A stretch of 64,000 bases of DNA from CADEEL01 sp050246475. GTDB taxonomy: Bacteria > Pseudomonadota > Alphaproteobacteria > Caulobacterales > Aquidulcibacteraceae. The stretch covers positions 434,001 to 498,000 of the forward strand of contig JBFWVZ010000003.1 of assembly GCA_050246475.1 (NCBI GenBank), written 5' to 3'. The notes beneath the pieces are model-generated. The model had not been told where the DNA came from and ran no database searches. It saw nothing but the letters and a program-made list of their open reading frames with translations. Positions 7,211-15,754 of the stretch are shown here, one piece after another; the stretch's first letter is position 1; each line of letters begins with the position of its first letter. Made by a program: the position numbers and the translations under genes.

Positions 7211-9532
7211 CTAAAAGCGATAGCTCAGCTGCAGCACCGCATTGCGCGTATCGCCCGGCGTCGCCCAGCCGTTCGTCGCGTTGTTGCGGATGCGCGTGTA
7301 GTATTCCTCGTCGAAGAGGTTGTTCACGTTGAGCTGCAACACCGCGTTGTCCGTCAGCTCATACGAGATCATCGCGCGATGCACCCAATAGTCCGGCGCA
7401 TAGAAGAGCGGCGACGTGTCGTTGAAGCGGTTGAACGTGATCTCGCCCTGATAGGTCGCCCCGTAGCCGATCATCAGCCCATTCTGGAAATCGTAGGTCG
7501 TCCAGAAGCTGAACGAATGCTCCGGCGTGAACGGCAGCGGATCGCCGGCGCGGAAATCGATCTCGCCGTCCCCGATCGCGATATCGGAAATGTTCTGCAG
7601 GATCTCGGAATCGAGGAACGTGTAATTGGCGTAGATCGACCAATTGTCCGTGATAAGCCCGGCCACGCCCAGCGCCACGCCGGTGACGCGCGCCGAGCCG
7701 TCGAGCTGCTGTTCCGGCACCAGCGGATCGCCCGAAGCGACGCGGAAATTGGTGCGCTCATTGCGGAAGAGCGCGGCCGTCAACTGAAGACGGCCCCCGT
7801 TCGTCAGCCACTTTGCGCCGATTTCCCAGCCTTCCGCCTCTTCCGGATCGAGATTGCAGTTTGCCGTGCCGGTGGTGGATACGGCCGTGCACGCGCCGTT
7901 GACCGTCGATTGCGAAGGCGCGCGGGAATTGCCGTAGGCGACATAGAGGTTGAGGTCCTCGATCGGCGAATAGATGACTCCAAGCCGATAGGAGAGGAGC
8001 GTGTCCTCATTGTCCGCATCCGGCCCGATCGTGACGACCGGCTGCGCCGGCGGCGCGGGATAAGGCACAGCGATCGTGTTGACGTTCGCGTGCCCTTCAT
8101 TGTGCTCGAGCCGCACGCCGCCGTTCACCTCCCAATGCTCGCCGAACTCCATCCGGTCGAAAAGATAGATGGCCTGGTTTGAGACTTCGCTGTCGGTGAA
8201 GCCGGTTTGGATGCGGTTGATCGGCCCAGTGTAAATGTGATCCGGGTTTGTGATGTCCATCGGGGGAAGAACCGGATCGGGCAGCGCACCCAACGGATTG
8301 CGCAGCACGCGGCCGGTGTCGAGGCGGTATTGCTCCTCGGAGAAGGAGAAGCCCGCGACGAGCGTATGCGCGATGGCGCCGGTGTTGAAATTGAACGTGA
8401 AGTCCGTCTGATTGATCAGAATCTCGTTCTCGGTGTCGCGGAAATTGCCGCGCGGGCCGCTCGGATTGTATTCGCCCGCCGGCGCGCACGCCGCGCCGGT
8501 GAACGGATTGATCCCGCTCTCGAGGCAATACGTGCCTTGCGGCGGATTGACGATCGCCTCCTGCGTGACGCGCTGCCAGCGCGTGAGATTGCGCACGCGC
8601 GCATTCTCGTTGAACTCGTGCTCGACGATGAGAGTCGCCGAATTGAGCTCGATTTCTTGGCGATCGACGTTCGAATAGCCGAAATAGTCGCTTGGATCGA
8701 CGCTCGGCAGCGGCCCGTCATTGAACGCGTTGAGCGCATAAGGAACGCCATATTGGGGCGTGTTGTCGTCTTCCTGATGGATCGCCAGGATCGTGATTTC
8801 GGTCTGCTCGCCCATGCCGAACGAGATTGAAGGCGCCACGCCCCAGCGCTCGTTGCGCTCCACGTCGCGACCCGGCACATCGTTGCCGTGAACCATCGCG
8901 TTCAGCCGGAAGGCGGCCGTATCGGAAAGCTCCTGGTTCCAATCGAGCGTGCCGCGCGCATATTCGTCCGTGCCGATCGCGCCGGTGACGATCGCGTAGG
9001 TGCTGTCCACCGGCCGGCGCGTCACGAGATTGATCGATCCGCCGATCGAACCGGCGCCGCCATAGACCGAATTGGCCCCGTTGGTGACTTCGATCTGATC
9101 GAGATTGAACGGATCCGAGCGCGTGTATTGCGCGCTGTCGCGAACACCATCGACGGTGATGTCGTTGCTCGCCGAATAACCCCGGAGATTGATGCTGTCG
9201 CCGTAGCCGCCGCCGCCTTCACCCGCGCCGAACGTGATGCCCGGCAGCGTGGAGAGCACATCCCGCAGCCCCAGCAGATTCTGCTGATCGATGATCTCGC
9301 GCTCGACGACAGTGATCGTCTGCGGCAGATCGAGAACCGGCGCCGTGTAGCGCGGCGAATCCGCCACGTTCGGTGTCGCCGTGACGGTCACGCCCGAAAC
9401 TTCTCCCGCCTCTGCGTACTGCGCTTCTTGTGCGAACGCGCCATGCGCGCCCAGCGCCAGCAACGACACGCCGAACGCCGCCTGCGCCACGGCCGCCTTG
9501 GCGCGCGACCGGATCCCCGATTTCTTCGTCAT
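7211..9532 (-). CDS. TonB-dependent siderophore receptor (catecholate/Fiu-like)
   Basis: This is an outer-membrane receptor of about 773 residues. It has an N-terminal signal peptide ending near AHGAFAQEA, a plug domain (residues 50-165; LPQTITVVEREIIDQQNLLG, GYSASNDITVDGVRD) and a 22-strand barrel ending in the aromatic LQLSYRF. The VDGVRDSAQYTR and RRPVDS motifs place it among siderophore receptors. Either ATG 9541 or 9532 could start it; 9532 is preferred because GGGGA lies 9 bases upstream, while the same GGGGA touches 9541. Neighbours are a PepSY reductase-like protein upstream and PiuC downstream, so ferric-siderophore uptake is very likely. A Fur-like box lies at 9609-9623. Confidence 0.92.
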   Translation of the reverse strand: MTKKSGIRSRAKAAVAQAAFGVSLLALGAHGAFAQEAQYAEAGEVSGVTVTATPNVADSPRYTAPVLDLPQTITVVEREIIDQQNLLGLRDVLSTLPGITFGAGEGGGGYGDSINLRGYSASNDITVDGVRDSAQYTRSDPFNLDQIEVTNGANSVYGGAGSIGGSINLVTRRPVDSTYAIVTGAIGTDEYARGTLDWNQELSDTAAFRLNAMVHGNDVPGRDVERNERWGVAPSISFGMGEQTEITILAIHQEDDNTPQYGVPYALNAFNDGPLPSVDPSDYFGYSNVDRQEIELNSATLIVEHEFNENARVRNLTRWQRVTQEAIVNPPQGTYCLESGINPFTGAACAPAGEYNPSGPRGNFRDTENEILINQTDFTFNFNTGAIAHTLVAGFSFSEEQYRLDTGRVLRNPLGALPDPVLPPMDITNPDHIYTGPINRIQTGFTDSEVSNQAIYLFDRMEFGEHWEVNGGVRLEHNEGHANVNTIAVPYPAPPAQPVVTIGPDADNEDTLLSYRLGVIYSPIEDLNLYVAYGNSRAPSQSTVNGACTAVSTTGTANCNLDPEEAEGWEIGAKWLTNGGRLQLTAALFRNERTNFRVASGDPLVPEQQLDGSARVTGVALGVAGLITDNWSIYANYTFLDSEILQNISDIAIGDGEIDFRAGDPLPFTPEHSFSFWTTYDFQNGLMIGYGATYQGEITFNRFNDTSPLFYAPDYWVHRAMISYELTDNAVLQLNVNNLFDEEYYTRIRNNATNGWATPGDTRNAVLQLSYRF

Positions 9533-9608
9533 TTCCCTCATTCCCCGCTTCGATTTTCGAGCCCCGCTTTGCGAGTGCTACGCAGTCTTAGATGCATCGC
9601 GAACTTGT

Positions 9609-9623
9609 TGCAAACGATTCTTA
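9609..9623 (-). promoter_or_regulatory. Candidate Fur box upstream of the siderophore receptor
   Basis: The 15-mer TGCAAACGATTCTTA matches a 7-1-7 Fur-type palindrome (TGAGAATGATTCTCA) at 11 of 15 positions. It lies about 68-90 bases before the receptor start and just after the PepSY gene stop, where a promoter would be expected. The match is by eye only. Confidence 0.45.
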
Positions 9624-9636
9624 ATAGGAAAATTCC

Positions 9637-10797
9637 TTAGGTTGTTGCTGCGTGGCCGCGTTTGATCGCGCGCCGGCGCGCCCGGCGCCTGAGCCACATC
9701 ACGATCCCGGTGACGGCGAGGATCGCGGGGATGACGCCCCCGGCGAACACGATCCAGCGCCACACGATGTGCTGATCGATCCCGTCATGGATGCGCCGCA
9801 TGAGCCTCGGCACGCCATCCCCCGCGAGCGGCTCGCGCAGTTCGGGCTGCTCCGCTTGTCCCGTTGCATCCGCGACGCTCACATTGACCGGATCGGTGCG
9901 CCCCTCGACGCGCACGCCCACGCGCCATGAAGGCGGCGGACCCTCATCGCCGCGCGCGCGCGTGGGCAGCGAAACGCTCGCGAGCTCGCCCGGAAGAATC
10001 CCGAGCGCCGCCGCGACGGCTTCATCGGCGCTCGTTTGCGCTTGTTGAAGCGGCTGGCCCCCGCCGCCCGGTCCGCCAGGCCCGCCCGGCCCGCGCTGCG
10101 CGCTCATCGGCATGACCGCCGCCGTCCATTGCCGCGCGGTTTGCGGGAACGAGATATAGACGCCCGTCACCGAAAGAATGAACAGCGGGATCGCGATCCA
10201 AAATCCCAGCATGTGATGCAAGTTGAAGTTCGTCGAAGGCGAACGCCGCCATCTGAGCGCAGCGAGCAGATTGTTGTTGCGCGGCCACCACAGCCAGATC
10301 CCAGTGAGCGACGAGATCGTCATCGCCCAGCCGATCCAGCCGACGACCTTGCGACCAACTTCCGGGATCATCAGCGAGCCGTGCAGGACGTGCATCACGC
10401 CGAAGAAGCCCGCGCGCGTATTGGCGACATCGAGCACGCGCCCGCTCGCGGGGTCGAGAAACACCGTCCGTGTTTCGGGGCGGCGCCCCTCTTGGGGCCG
10501 GCCGCGCGCCCGGCCCGAAACGGTCGCGGGCTCGCCGGCATGTTCAGGCAAGCGCAATTGCGTCGCGACGAAGCCGTCAGGCAGCGCATCGCGTCCGGCG
10601 TCGATGAGTTGCGAGGCCGGCAACGCCGGTCCCTCGCTCACTGCGAAGCGTTGCGGCTCAAGATAACGCTCCAGATCGTCGTGAAAGACGAGAACGGCGC
10701 CCGAAAGGCAGAGCGGGATGATCGCGATCGCCAGGCCCGCGCCCAGCCACAAATGCACGTCCAGCCAGAACCGCCGCAACCGCGCCATCAACGTCAT
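9637..10797 (-). CDS. PepSY domain membrane protein (PiuB-like, iron-uptake associated)
   Basis: The protein has about 386 residues from ATG 10797; 10824 is an upstream alternative and 10788 a downstream one. It has four membrane segments: residues about 14-38 (LGAGLAIAIIPLCLSGAVLV), 135-160, 190-212 (LGFWIAIPLFILSVTGVY) and 350-372. Periplasmic PepSY segments lie between them, and a Gly-Pro-rich linker follows the third helix. Histidines in the helices (DVHLWLG, NLHHMLGFW) suggest heme binding. This family is thought to reduce ferric siderophores or heme at the inner membrane. Its place directly upstream of the receptor on the same strand, with a perfect Fur-like palindrome before it, fits that role. 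Confidence 0.85.
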   Translation of the reverse strand: MTLMARLRRFWLDVHLWLGAGLAIAIIPLCLSGAVLVFHDDLERYLEPQRFAVSEGPALPASQLIDAGRDALPDGFVATQLRLPEHAGEPATVSGRARGRPQEGRRPETRTVFLDPASGRVLDVANTRAGFFGVMHVLHGSLMIPEVGRKVVGWIGWAMTISSLTGIWLWWPRNNNLLAALRWRRSPSTNFNLHHMLGFWIAIPLFILSVTGVYISFPQTARQWTAAVMPMSAQRGPGGPGGPGGGGQPLQQAQTSADEAVAAALGILPGELASVSLPTRARGDEGPPPSWRVGVRVEGRTDPVNVSVADATGQAEQPELREPLAGDGVPRLMRRIHDGIDQHIVWRWIVFAGGVIPAILAVTGIVMWLRRRARRRAIKRGHAATT

Positions 10798-10854
10798 ACG
10801 AAGCCCCCGGCCGGCCCCGCACACCGCTGACCCGCAGGGGTTTCCTAGTATTAG

Positions 10855-10869
10855 TGCGAATTATTCGCA
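10855..10869. promoter_or_regulatory. Perfect Fur-like palindrome TGCGAATTATTCGCA
   Basis: This 15-base 7-1-7 perfect palindrome lies between the PepSY gene (start 10797, minus strand) and the pectate-lyase-like gene (start 10959, plus strand). Alphaproteobacterial Fur boxes have this form (TGCGAAT or TGCAAAT half-sites). It is 58 bases upstream of the PepSY start, which suits repression of the iron-uptake genes when iron is plentiful. It could also act on the divergent gene. Confidence 0.7.
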
Positions 10870-10958
10870 AGAGCGCCGCAAGCGTAATGTCGCGCGCGAC
10901 AATCGCGCCGCGGCGGCGCTGGTTTGAGCGCGGCGGCGCGCTCTGTTTTGATCCCCCG

Positions 10959-12506
10959 ATGGACATCACCCGCCGCCAGGCCGCCGCGATCCTCGCCTCC
11001 GCCGCAGCGAGCTGCGCGTCTCCACAAATGTCTTCGCAGGCAAGATCGCGCGCGCAAGGAGCGATGAAGCGCGCCACGCGCTTCATGCTCGAACGCGTCG
11101 CGCACGAGGGCGGCTATGTGTGGAGCTATCTTCCCGATCTTTCCCGCCGCTGGGGCGAGATGGAAGCCTACCCGACGATGCAATGGGTGCAGCCGCCCGG
11201 CACGGGCACGATGGGCCACATCTTCTTGGATGCCTACGCCGCCACCCGCGATTCCTTCTACATTGGCGCGGCGGAAAGCGCCGCGCGCGCGCTGGTGCGC
11301 GGCCAGGATGAAGCGGGCGGCTGGAACTACATGATCGACACCGCCGGCGAAGCCTCGCTCCGCCGCTGGTACGACACGATCGGCAAGAACGGCTGGCGGC
11401 TCGAAGAATTCCATCACTATTGGGGCAACGCGACGTTTGACGACGCCTGCACCGCCGATTGCACGCAATTTCTCATCCGCTTGCTCGCGCATCGCCGCGC
11501 CGGCTGGATCGAGCGCGCCGCCGCGCGCGCGATCGATTTCGTGCTGGCGAGCCAATTGCCAAGCGGCGGCTGGCCGCAGCGTTTCCCGCGCGCGCCCGGC
11601 GAACTCGCTTACCCAAGCTATCTCACCTTCAACGACGACGTGGCGGGCGAAAACATCAAGACGCTCATCATGGCGCGCGAGCTTCTGGGCCGCGCCGATT
11701 TGGATGATGCGCTACGCGCGGGCATGAACTCGTATCCGCTTGCGCAATATCGCGCGCCGCAGGCCGGGTGGGCGCTCCAATACGATGCGAATATGGAGCC
11801 AGCCGCGGCGCGCTCCTACGAGCCGCGCGCGCTCTCCACGCACACGACGCAGAACGCCCTGCGGCAATGCCTCGATTTCTACCTCGTCACCGGCGACCGC
11901 CGCTTCCTCGCACGCATTCCCGAAGCGCTGACCTGGCTGGAAAGCGCACGCCTGCCGAACGGCGCCTATCCGACATTCGTCGAGATCGGCACGAACCGCC
12001 CGCTTTGCGTTCACCGCCGCGGCTCGAACGTCGTCAACGGCGCCTATTACGCCGACTACGACTTTACCAACCCGATCACGCATTACGGCCAATCGCGACC
12101 GCTCAATTTGCCCCCGATCGCTGGGCGCCTTGAAGCGCTCGAAGCCGCGAGCGCCGCCGAGATCGAAGCGCTCCGGCGCGAATACATCGCCGATCAAACG
12201 CCGCGCTTCTTCATCGCGCCCGCGGCAAACAACGACTTGAACAATCCGATCGATGCGCCCGGCGGCGCCGAGGCGCTCATCGGCGCGCTGAACGATGAAG
12301 GCTATTGGCCGACGCCGCTCGTCTCGACGAGCCATCCTTACACGCGCGACGGAAGCGCCGCGCCCGCGCCCGGCGACTATTCGCAGACTCGGGTGGGGGA
12401 CGAGACGGACACCTCGCCCTTCATCACGGACGATCCCGTCATGGGCATCTCAACCGGCGCCTATATCCAGAACATGGCGGCGCTAATCCGGGTCGCCGCC
12501 CCTTAA
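10959..12506 (+). CDS. Pectate lyase family (PL10-like) exported lipoprotein
   Basis: The 515-residue protein starts at ATG 10959. The N-terminus MDITRRQAAAILASAAASC combines a twin-arginine-type RR with a lipobox whose cysteine is C19, so a Tat-exported lipoprotein is likely. The body is all-helical (alpha/alpha toroid) with QLPSGGWPQRFP, YPSYLTFNDD and ALQYDANMEPAAARSYEP, segments that resemble polysaccharide lyase family 10 pectate lyases. The family match is by recollection of motifs, and catalytic residues were not verified. The true substrate could be another uronate polymer. It converges on the SET gene with a 4-base overlap, and a Fur-like palindrome lies about 90 bases upstream. Confidence 0.7.
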   Translation: MDITRRQAAAILASAAASCASPQMSSQARSRAQGAMKRATRFMLERVAHEGGYVWSYLPDLSRRWGEMEAYPTMQWVQPPGTGTMGHIFLDAYAATRDSFYIGAAESAARALVRGQDEAGGWNYMIDTAGEASLRRWYDTIGKNGWRLEEFHHYWGNATFDDACTADCTQFLIRLLAHRRAGWIERAAARAIDFVLASQLPSGGWPQRFPRAPGELAYPSYLTFNDDVAGENIKTLIMARELLGRADLDDALRAGMNSYPLAQYRAPQAGWALQYDANMEPAAARSYEPRALSTHTTQNALRQCLDFYLVTGDRRFLARIPEALTWLESARLPNGAYPTFVEIGTNRPLCVHRRGSNVVNGAYYADYDFTNPITHYGQSRPLNLPPIAGRLEALEAASAAEIEALRREYIADQTPRFFIAPAANNDLNNPIDAPGGAEALIGALNDEGYWPTPLVSTSHPYTRDGSAAPAPGDYSQTRVGDETDTSPFITDDPVMGISTGAYIQNMAALIRVAAP

Positions 12507-12919
12507 GCCGCCGCGCGCGCTTTCGCCTCGCGGCATTTCTCGCAGCGGCAATCTTTCAGGTACTCGTTGAAATATTCCTTGCCGTAATCGTAGCTAAGCT
12601 CTTCGCCCGCCTTGATCGCGCGGCGCGAGAAGATCCACACCCGCCCCTTCGCGATCACCGGCTCGCAATTCGGGCGGCAGGAATGATTGATATAGCGGGC
12701 GGTGTTGCGGCGGTCGGCGCCGTCGATCGTCTTCTTTTCCGAGACGGCGAAGAGATATTTTGAGTTGATCGTCTCGTCCTCGCGCGGGGCAAGCTCGCGG
12801 CCCCAATATTCGATGACGCACTTGCCCTTCGGTATGTCTTCCTCGGCAAAGAGCCCGAGCCCCGCTGAAGAACGCCCGACGCGCAATTTGTAATCGCCGG
12901 GCTCGTACTTGGACGGCAT
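12503..12919 (-). CDS. SET domain protein-lysine methyltransferase
   Basis: The 138-residue protein is a minimal SET domain with post-SET. Visible motifs are GLGLFAEEDIPKG near the N-terminus, the pseudoknot motif RYINHSCRPNCEP (75-87), GEELSYDYG (105-113) and the zinc-binding tail CRCEKCR (C124, C126, C129, with C81). It would transfer methyl from S-adenosylmethionine to lysine. Free-standing bacterial SET proteins of this size exist but their targets are mostly unknown. Cytoplasmic and without signal sequence. Upstream 90 bases hold nothing I recognise. Confidence 0.88.
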   Translation of the reverse strand: MPSKYEPGDYKLRVGRSSAGLGLFAEEDIPKGKCVIEYWGRELAPREDETINSKYLFAVSEKKTIDGADRRNTARYINHSCRPNCEPVIAKGRVWIFSRRAIKAGEELSYDYGKEYFNEYLKDCRCEKCREAKARAAA

Positions 12920-13010
12920 GCAAATCCTCTCACGCTGAATCGGAACGCGCTAGAAATCCAATTTCGCGGCGTTTGAAAAGGGGATTGACGCATAGTCGGC
13001 GCCCAATCGC

Positions 13011-14252
13011 TCAGTCCTCGCGCGCGGAAGCGCTCCGATTGACCACGCTCGCCGCCGTGAGATCGCCGGTGACGTTGCCGAGCGTCCGGAAGATGTCGGG
13101 AACGACCTCGACCGCGAGAAGGACGCCCAAAAGCTCCACCGGCACGCCGAGCGCCAGACAGATCGGCGCCATCGACACGAAGAACGACACCTGCCCCGGC
13201 AGCCCGACCGACGCGATGGAAACCGCGATCGCGGTGAAGATCGCGGCGGCCACGTTGAGCGCGGAAGGCTCGATCCCCATCACGTGCGCGATGAAGAAAG
13301 CGACGCCGAGATTGGCCACCGGGCTCGTGATGCGAAAAATCGCCACCGCCATCGGCAGCACCACATCGGCCACCCGTTCTCGCACGCCCAAGCCTGAGCG
13401 CGCGGCCTCCAACATGGCTGGCAACGATGCGAGCGAGGATTGCGTCGCGAACGCCACCGCCCACACCGGCGTCGACGCCTGCGCCATGCGCCCGATCTGC
13501 TGGCGCCCCCACGTGACGGCCACGAGAAACGCGATGAGCGTGATCCCGAACGTGATGAGCGAGACCGCGATCACGTAATGCGCCAGCACGCCTGCGGCGC
13601 CCAAGCCGCCGCGCAAGCCTACGCCGATCGAAAGTGCAAAGACGCCGGCCGGCGCCGCGATCAGGATCCAGCGCACGATCACCAGCATGGTCTCGGAAAC
13701 CGCCGTGAAAAATCCAACCAGCGGAACCCGCAAATGCTCCGCCACGCGCGTCGCCGCGAAGCCGAAGAAGATCGAGAACACGACGAGCGCGAGCACGCTG
13801 TCCTCCGCCGCCGCGCGTACGACGTTCGCCGGCGCAAGCGCGGCCAGGAACGCGTTGAAATCGAGCGGGCGCGCTTCCGCCGGCCCGCCCGTCGCGCCCG
13901 AGGCCAAAGCCTGCGCGGCTTCGCGATCGACCGGCCAGAGCTGGAAGATGCCCCACGCCGCGCCCGCCCCGTAGAGCGCCGCCGACACGATCAGCACGGC
14001 GAACACGAAGACCGCGCGCGCCGCGAGCCGCCCGGTCCGCGCCGCATCCGCCACCGACGCGATCCCCACGATGAGCAGCGACACCACGAGCGGAATCACC
14101 GTCATCCTGAGCGCGTTGAGCCAGAGCGATCCGAAGCTCTCGACAACGCCCGCGGCTTCGAGAAGCCCCGGCGCCTGCGCCCCGATCCACGCACCCGCCC
14201 CAAGCCCCAAGATGAGCGCAATCAGAACCCGTACGCTCAGCGCCTTGAACAT
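13011..14252 (-). CDS. Dicarboxylate/amino acid:cation symporter (DAACS family)
   Basis: The 413-residue inner-membrane protein starts best at ATG 14252 (MFKALSVRVLIALILGLGAG); the frame is open further upstream but without hydrophobic sense. It has eight membrane segments plus re-entrant loops of the GltP/DctA fold. The hallmark serine-rich region is AFATQSSLASLPAML, and the later segment MAVAIFRITSPVANLG replaces the usual NMDGT-containing helix. That departure suggests an unusual substrate or ion coupling. The neighbouring TetR gene on the same strand lies 72 bases upstream. Confidence 0.85.
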   Translation of the reverse strand: MFKALSVRVLIALILGLGAGAWIGAQAPGLLEAAGVVESFGSLWLNALRMTVIPLVVSLLIVGIASVADAARTGRLAARAVFVFAVLIVSAALYGAGAAWGIFQLWPVDREAAQALASGATGGPAEARPLDFNAFLAALAPANVVRAAAEDSVLALVVFSIFFGFAATRVAEHLRVPLVGFFTAVSETMLVIVRWILIAAPAGVFALSIGVGLRGGLGAAGVLAHYVIAVSLITFGITLIAFLVAVTWGRQQIGRMAQASTPVWAVAFATQSSLASLPAMLEAARSGLGVRERVADVVLPMAVAIFRITSPVANLGVAFFIAHVMGIEPSALNVAAAIFTAIAVSIASVGLPGQVSFFVSMAPICLALGVPVELLGVLLAVEVVPDIFRTLGNVTGDLTAASVVNRSASARED

Positions 14253-14324
14253 GCCCGCCCCACTTCGTCGCCGTTGCACGAGAGTGCAGAGCCTTTCGCC
14301 GCGATACAATCCAAAATGGCGCGC

Positions 14325-14891
14325 TTACCCAACCACGGCGCGCGCCATCGCGCCCGCGGCATCCGCATCGCTCATGCCCGTTTCGCGCGTCAGCGTGCGC
14401 CATGTGTGAAACGAGAGCGCCAGCGGCAGCATCCGGCGCTGTTTCGCGTTCAGGCCTTCGCCGAGCACGCTATGCAACGCCGCGATCAGCGGGCCGAAGC
14501 GGAACGCCACGATCTCCGCGACCGGCGGGTGAATCTCTGCGTCGCGCAACGCGCACCCGATCACACCCTCGTTGCGCGCGAAATACGCGTACACTTCGCC
14601 CAGTCCCGTGCGCAGCCGCTTCGCCGGATCTTTAATCGCGCGCCACTGAGACACGTCCGGAGGCGGGTCGTTCTCGAATGTGTGCCCCGAACACGCCATC
14701 AGCATCGCGCGCTCGTCGGGAAAGTGCGCATAGAAAGTGTGGCGCTGCACGCCCGCCTTCTCCGCGATCATGCTAACGCTCGTCTTTGCAGGCCCCACCG
14801 TGCCGTGCAGCGCGACTGCCGCTTCGACAATGCGCCGGCGCGTGTCCGCCTGGCTTTCGGCGCGGGCCTTCAGAACATAGTTGCGAGCCAT
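14325..14891 (-). CDS. TetR/AcrR family transcriptional regulator
   Basis: The product has 188 residues from ATG 14891 (MARNYVLKARAESQADTRRR). The N-terminal helix-turn-helix covers residues 15-62 (KTSVSMIAEKAGVQRHTFYA HFP), and the C-terminal ligand domain is helical with a GVIGCALRD segment. It is divergent from the metallo-beta-lactamase-fold gene across 98 bases that contain several short palindromes. TetR proteins usually repress themselves and the divergent gene, so that gene is the likely target. The ligand is unknown. Confidence 0.85.
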   Translation of the reverse strand: MARNYVLKARAESQADTRRRIVEAAVALHGTVGPAKTSVSMIAEKAGVQRHTFYAHFPDERAMLMACSGHTFENDPPPDVSQWRAIKDPAKRLRTGLGEVYAYFARNEGVIGCALRDAEIHPPVAEIVAFRFGPLIAALHSVLGEGLNAKQRRMLPLALSFHTWRTLTRETGMSDADAAGAMARAVVG

Positions 14892-14902
14892 GCTTTTTTC
14901 AC

Positions 14903-14964
14903 TACACAGGCTTGTGCATCCATATTGACGCGCCAATCTAATTTGGATACACACATCTGTGTTG
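14903..14964. promoter_or_regulatory. Candidate TetR operators and promoter in divergent intergenic region
   Basis: An inverted repeat TGTGCATCCA (14913-14922) / TGGATACACA (14944-14953) pairs at 9 of 10 positions around a 21-base centre. Overlapping it are ACACA-TC-TGTGT (14951-14962) and CACA-GGCT-TGTG. TTGACG (14925-14930) with TACACA 17 bases later could be the promoter of the plus-strand gene, lying inside the repeat. This is consistent with repression by the adjacent TetR protein; binding is inferred. Confidence 0.5.
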
Positions 14965-14989
14965 TCAAATAGCTAACGGGGAAAAGGCC

Positions 14990-15748
14990 GTGGAAACAAG
15001 GATCAACGAGATCGCGCCGGACATCTTCCGCCTCTCCACCTTCATCCGCGAGGTTGAGCCCGGCGGGCTCGCGTTCAACCAATTCCTGGTGCGCGGTGAT
15101 GAGCCGCTCCTCTTCCACACTGGCATGCGCGCGCTCTTCCCTCTGGTGCGCGAGGCCGTCTCCAAGCTCATCGCGCCGGAGAGCCTGCGCTGGATCAGCT
15201 TTGGCCACTACGAGGCCGATGAGTGCGGCGCGATGAACGAATGGCTCGCCGTCGCACCCAATGCGCAGGTCGCGCACGGCATGGTGGGCGTCGGCGTCTC
15301 GCTCAACGATCAGGCCGACCGGCCCCCGCGCATGCTGTCGCACGGCGAGATGATCGACCTCGGCGGAAAGCGCGTGCGCTATCTCGATACGCCCCACGTG
15401 CCGCACGGCTGGGAGGCGGGCCTCCTTTACGAGGAGACGACGGGCACGCTGCTTTCCGGCGATCTCTTCACGCAATATGGCGAAGCGCCCGCGCAGACCG
15501 AGAGCGACATCGTCGGCCCCGCCATCGCAGGCGAGGACATCGCGAACTATTCCGCGCTGAACCCCGCCATGGGCGCGACGCTGCGCAAGCTGGCGGAGCT
15601 GAAGCCCAACACCATCGCCTTGATGCACGGCCCCGCTTTTCAGGGCGACGGCGCCGCCGCGCTCAACGCGCTCGCCGACGATTATGACCGGCGTTTGATC
15701 GCGCGTCTGCGCGACTATGGGCTGTCGGAGGGCCTGCAGGCTGCGTGA
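14990..15748 (+). CDS. MBL-fold metallohydrolase of the flavodiiron/ODP type
   Basis: The 252-residue protein starts at GTG 14990 with GGGGAAAAGG just upstream. The metallo-beta-lactamase motif is HYEADE (H73, E75, D77), the H-x-E-x-D arrangement of flavodiiron proteins rather than HxHxDH. Further metal ligands appear as TPHVPHG, SGDLF and LMHGPAF. No flavodoxin domain is present, so it is a stand-alone ODP-type protein. Such proteins may bind a di-iron site and act in oxygen or redox sensing or reduction; the substrate is unknown. Expression is probably controlled by the divergent TetR. Confidence 0.8.
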   Translation: METRINEIAPDIFRLSTFIREVEPGGLAFNQFLVRGDEPLLFHTGMRALFPLVREAVSKLIAPESLRWISFGHYEADECGAMNEWLAVAPNAQVAHGMVGVGVSLNDQADRPPRMLSHGEMIDLGGKRVRYLDTPHVPHGWEAGLLYEETTGTLLSGDLFTQYGEAPAQTESDIVGPAIAGEDIANYSALNPAMGATLRKLAELKPNTIALMHGPAFQGDGAAALNALADDYDRRLIARLRDYGLSEGLQAA

Positions 15749-15754
15749 TGCGGC

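Noticed and set aside
12655..14403. A 582-codon minus-strand frame across the SET gene and the symporter
   Set aside because: It lies out of frame within two recognised genes and their intergenic region, with no domain.
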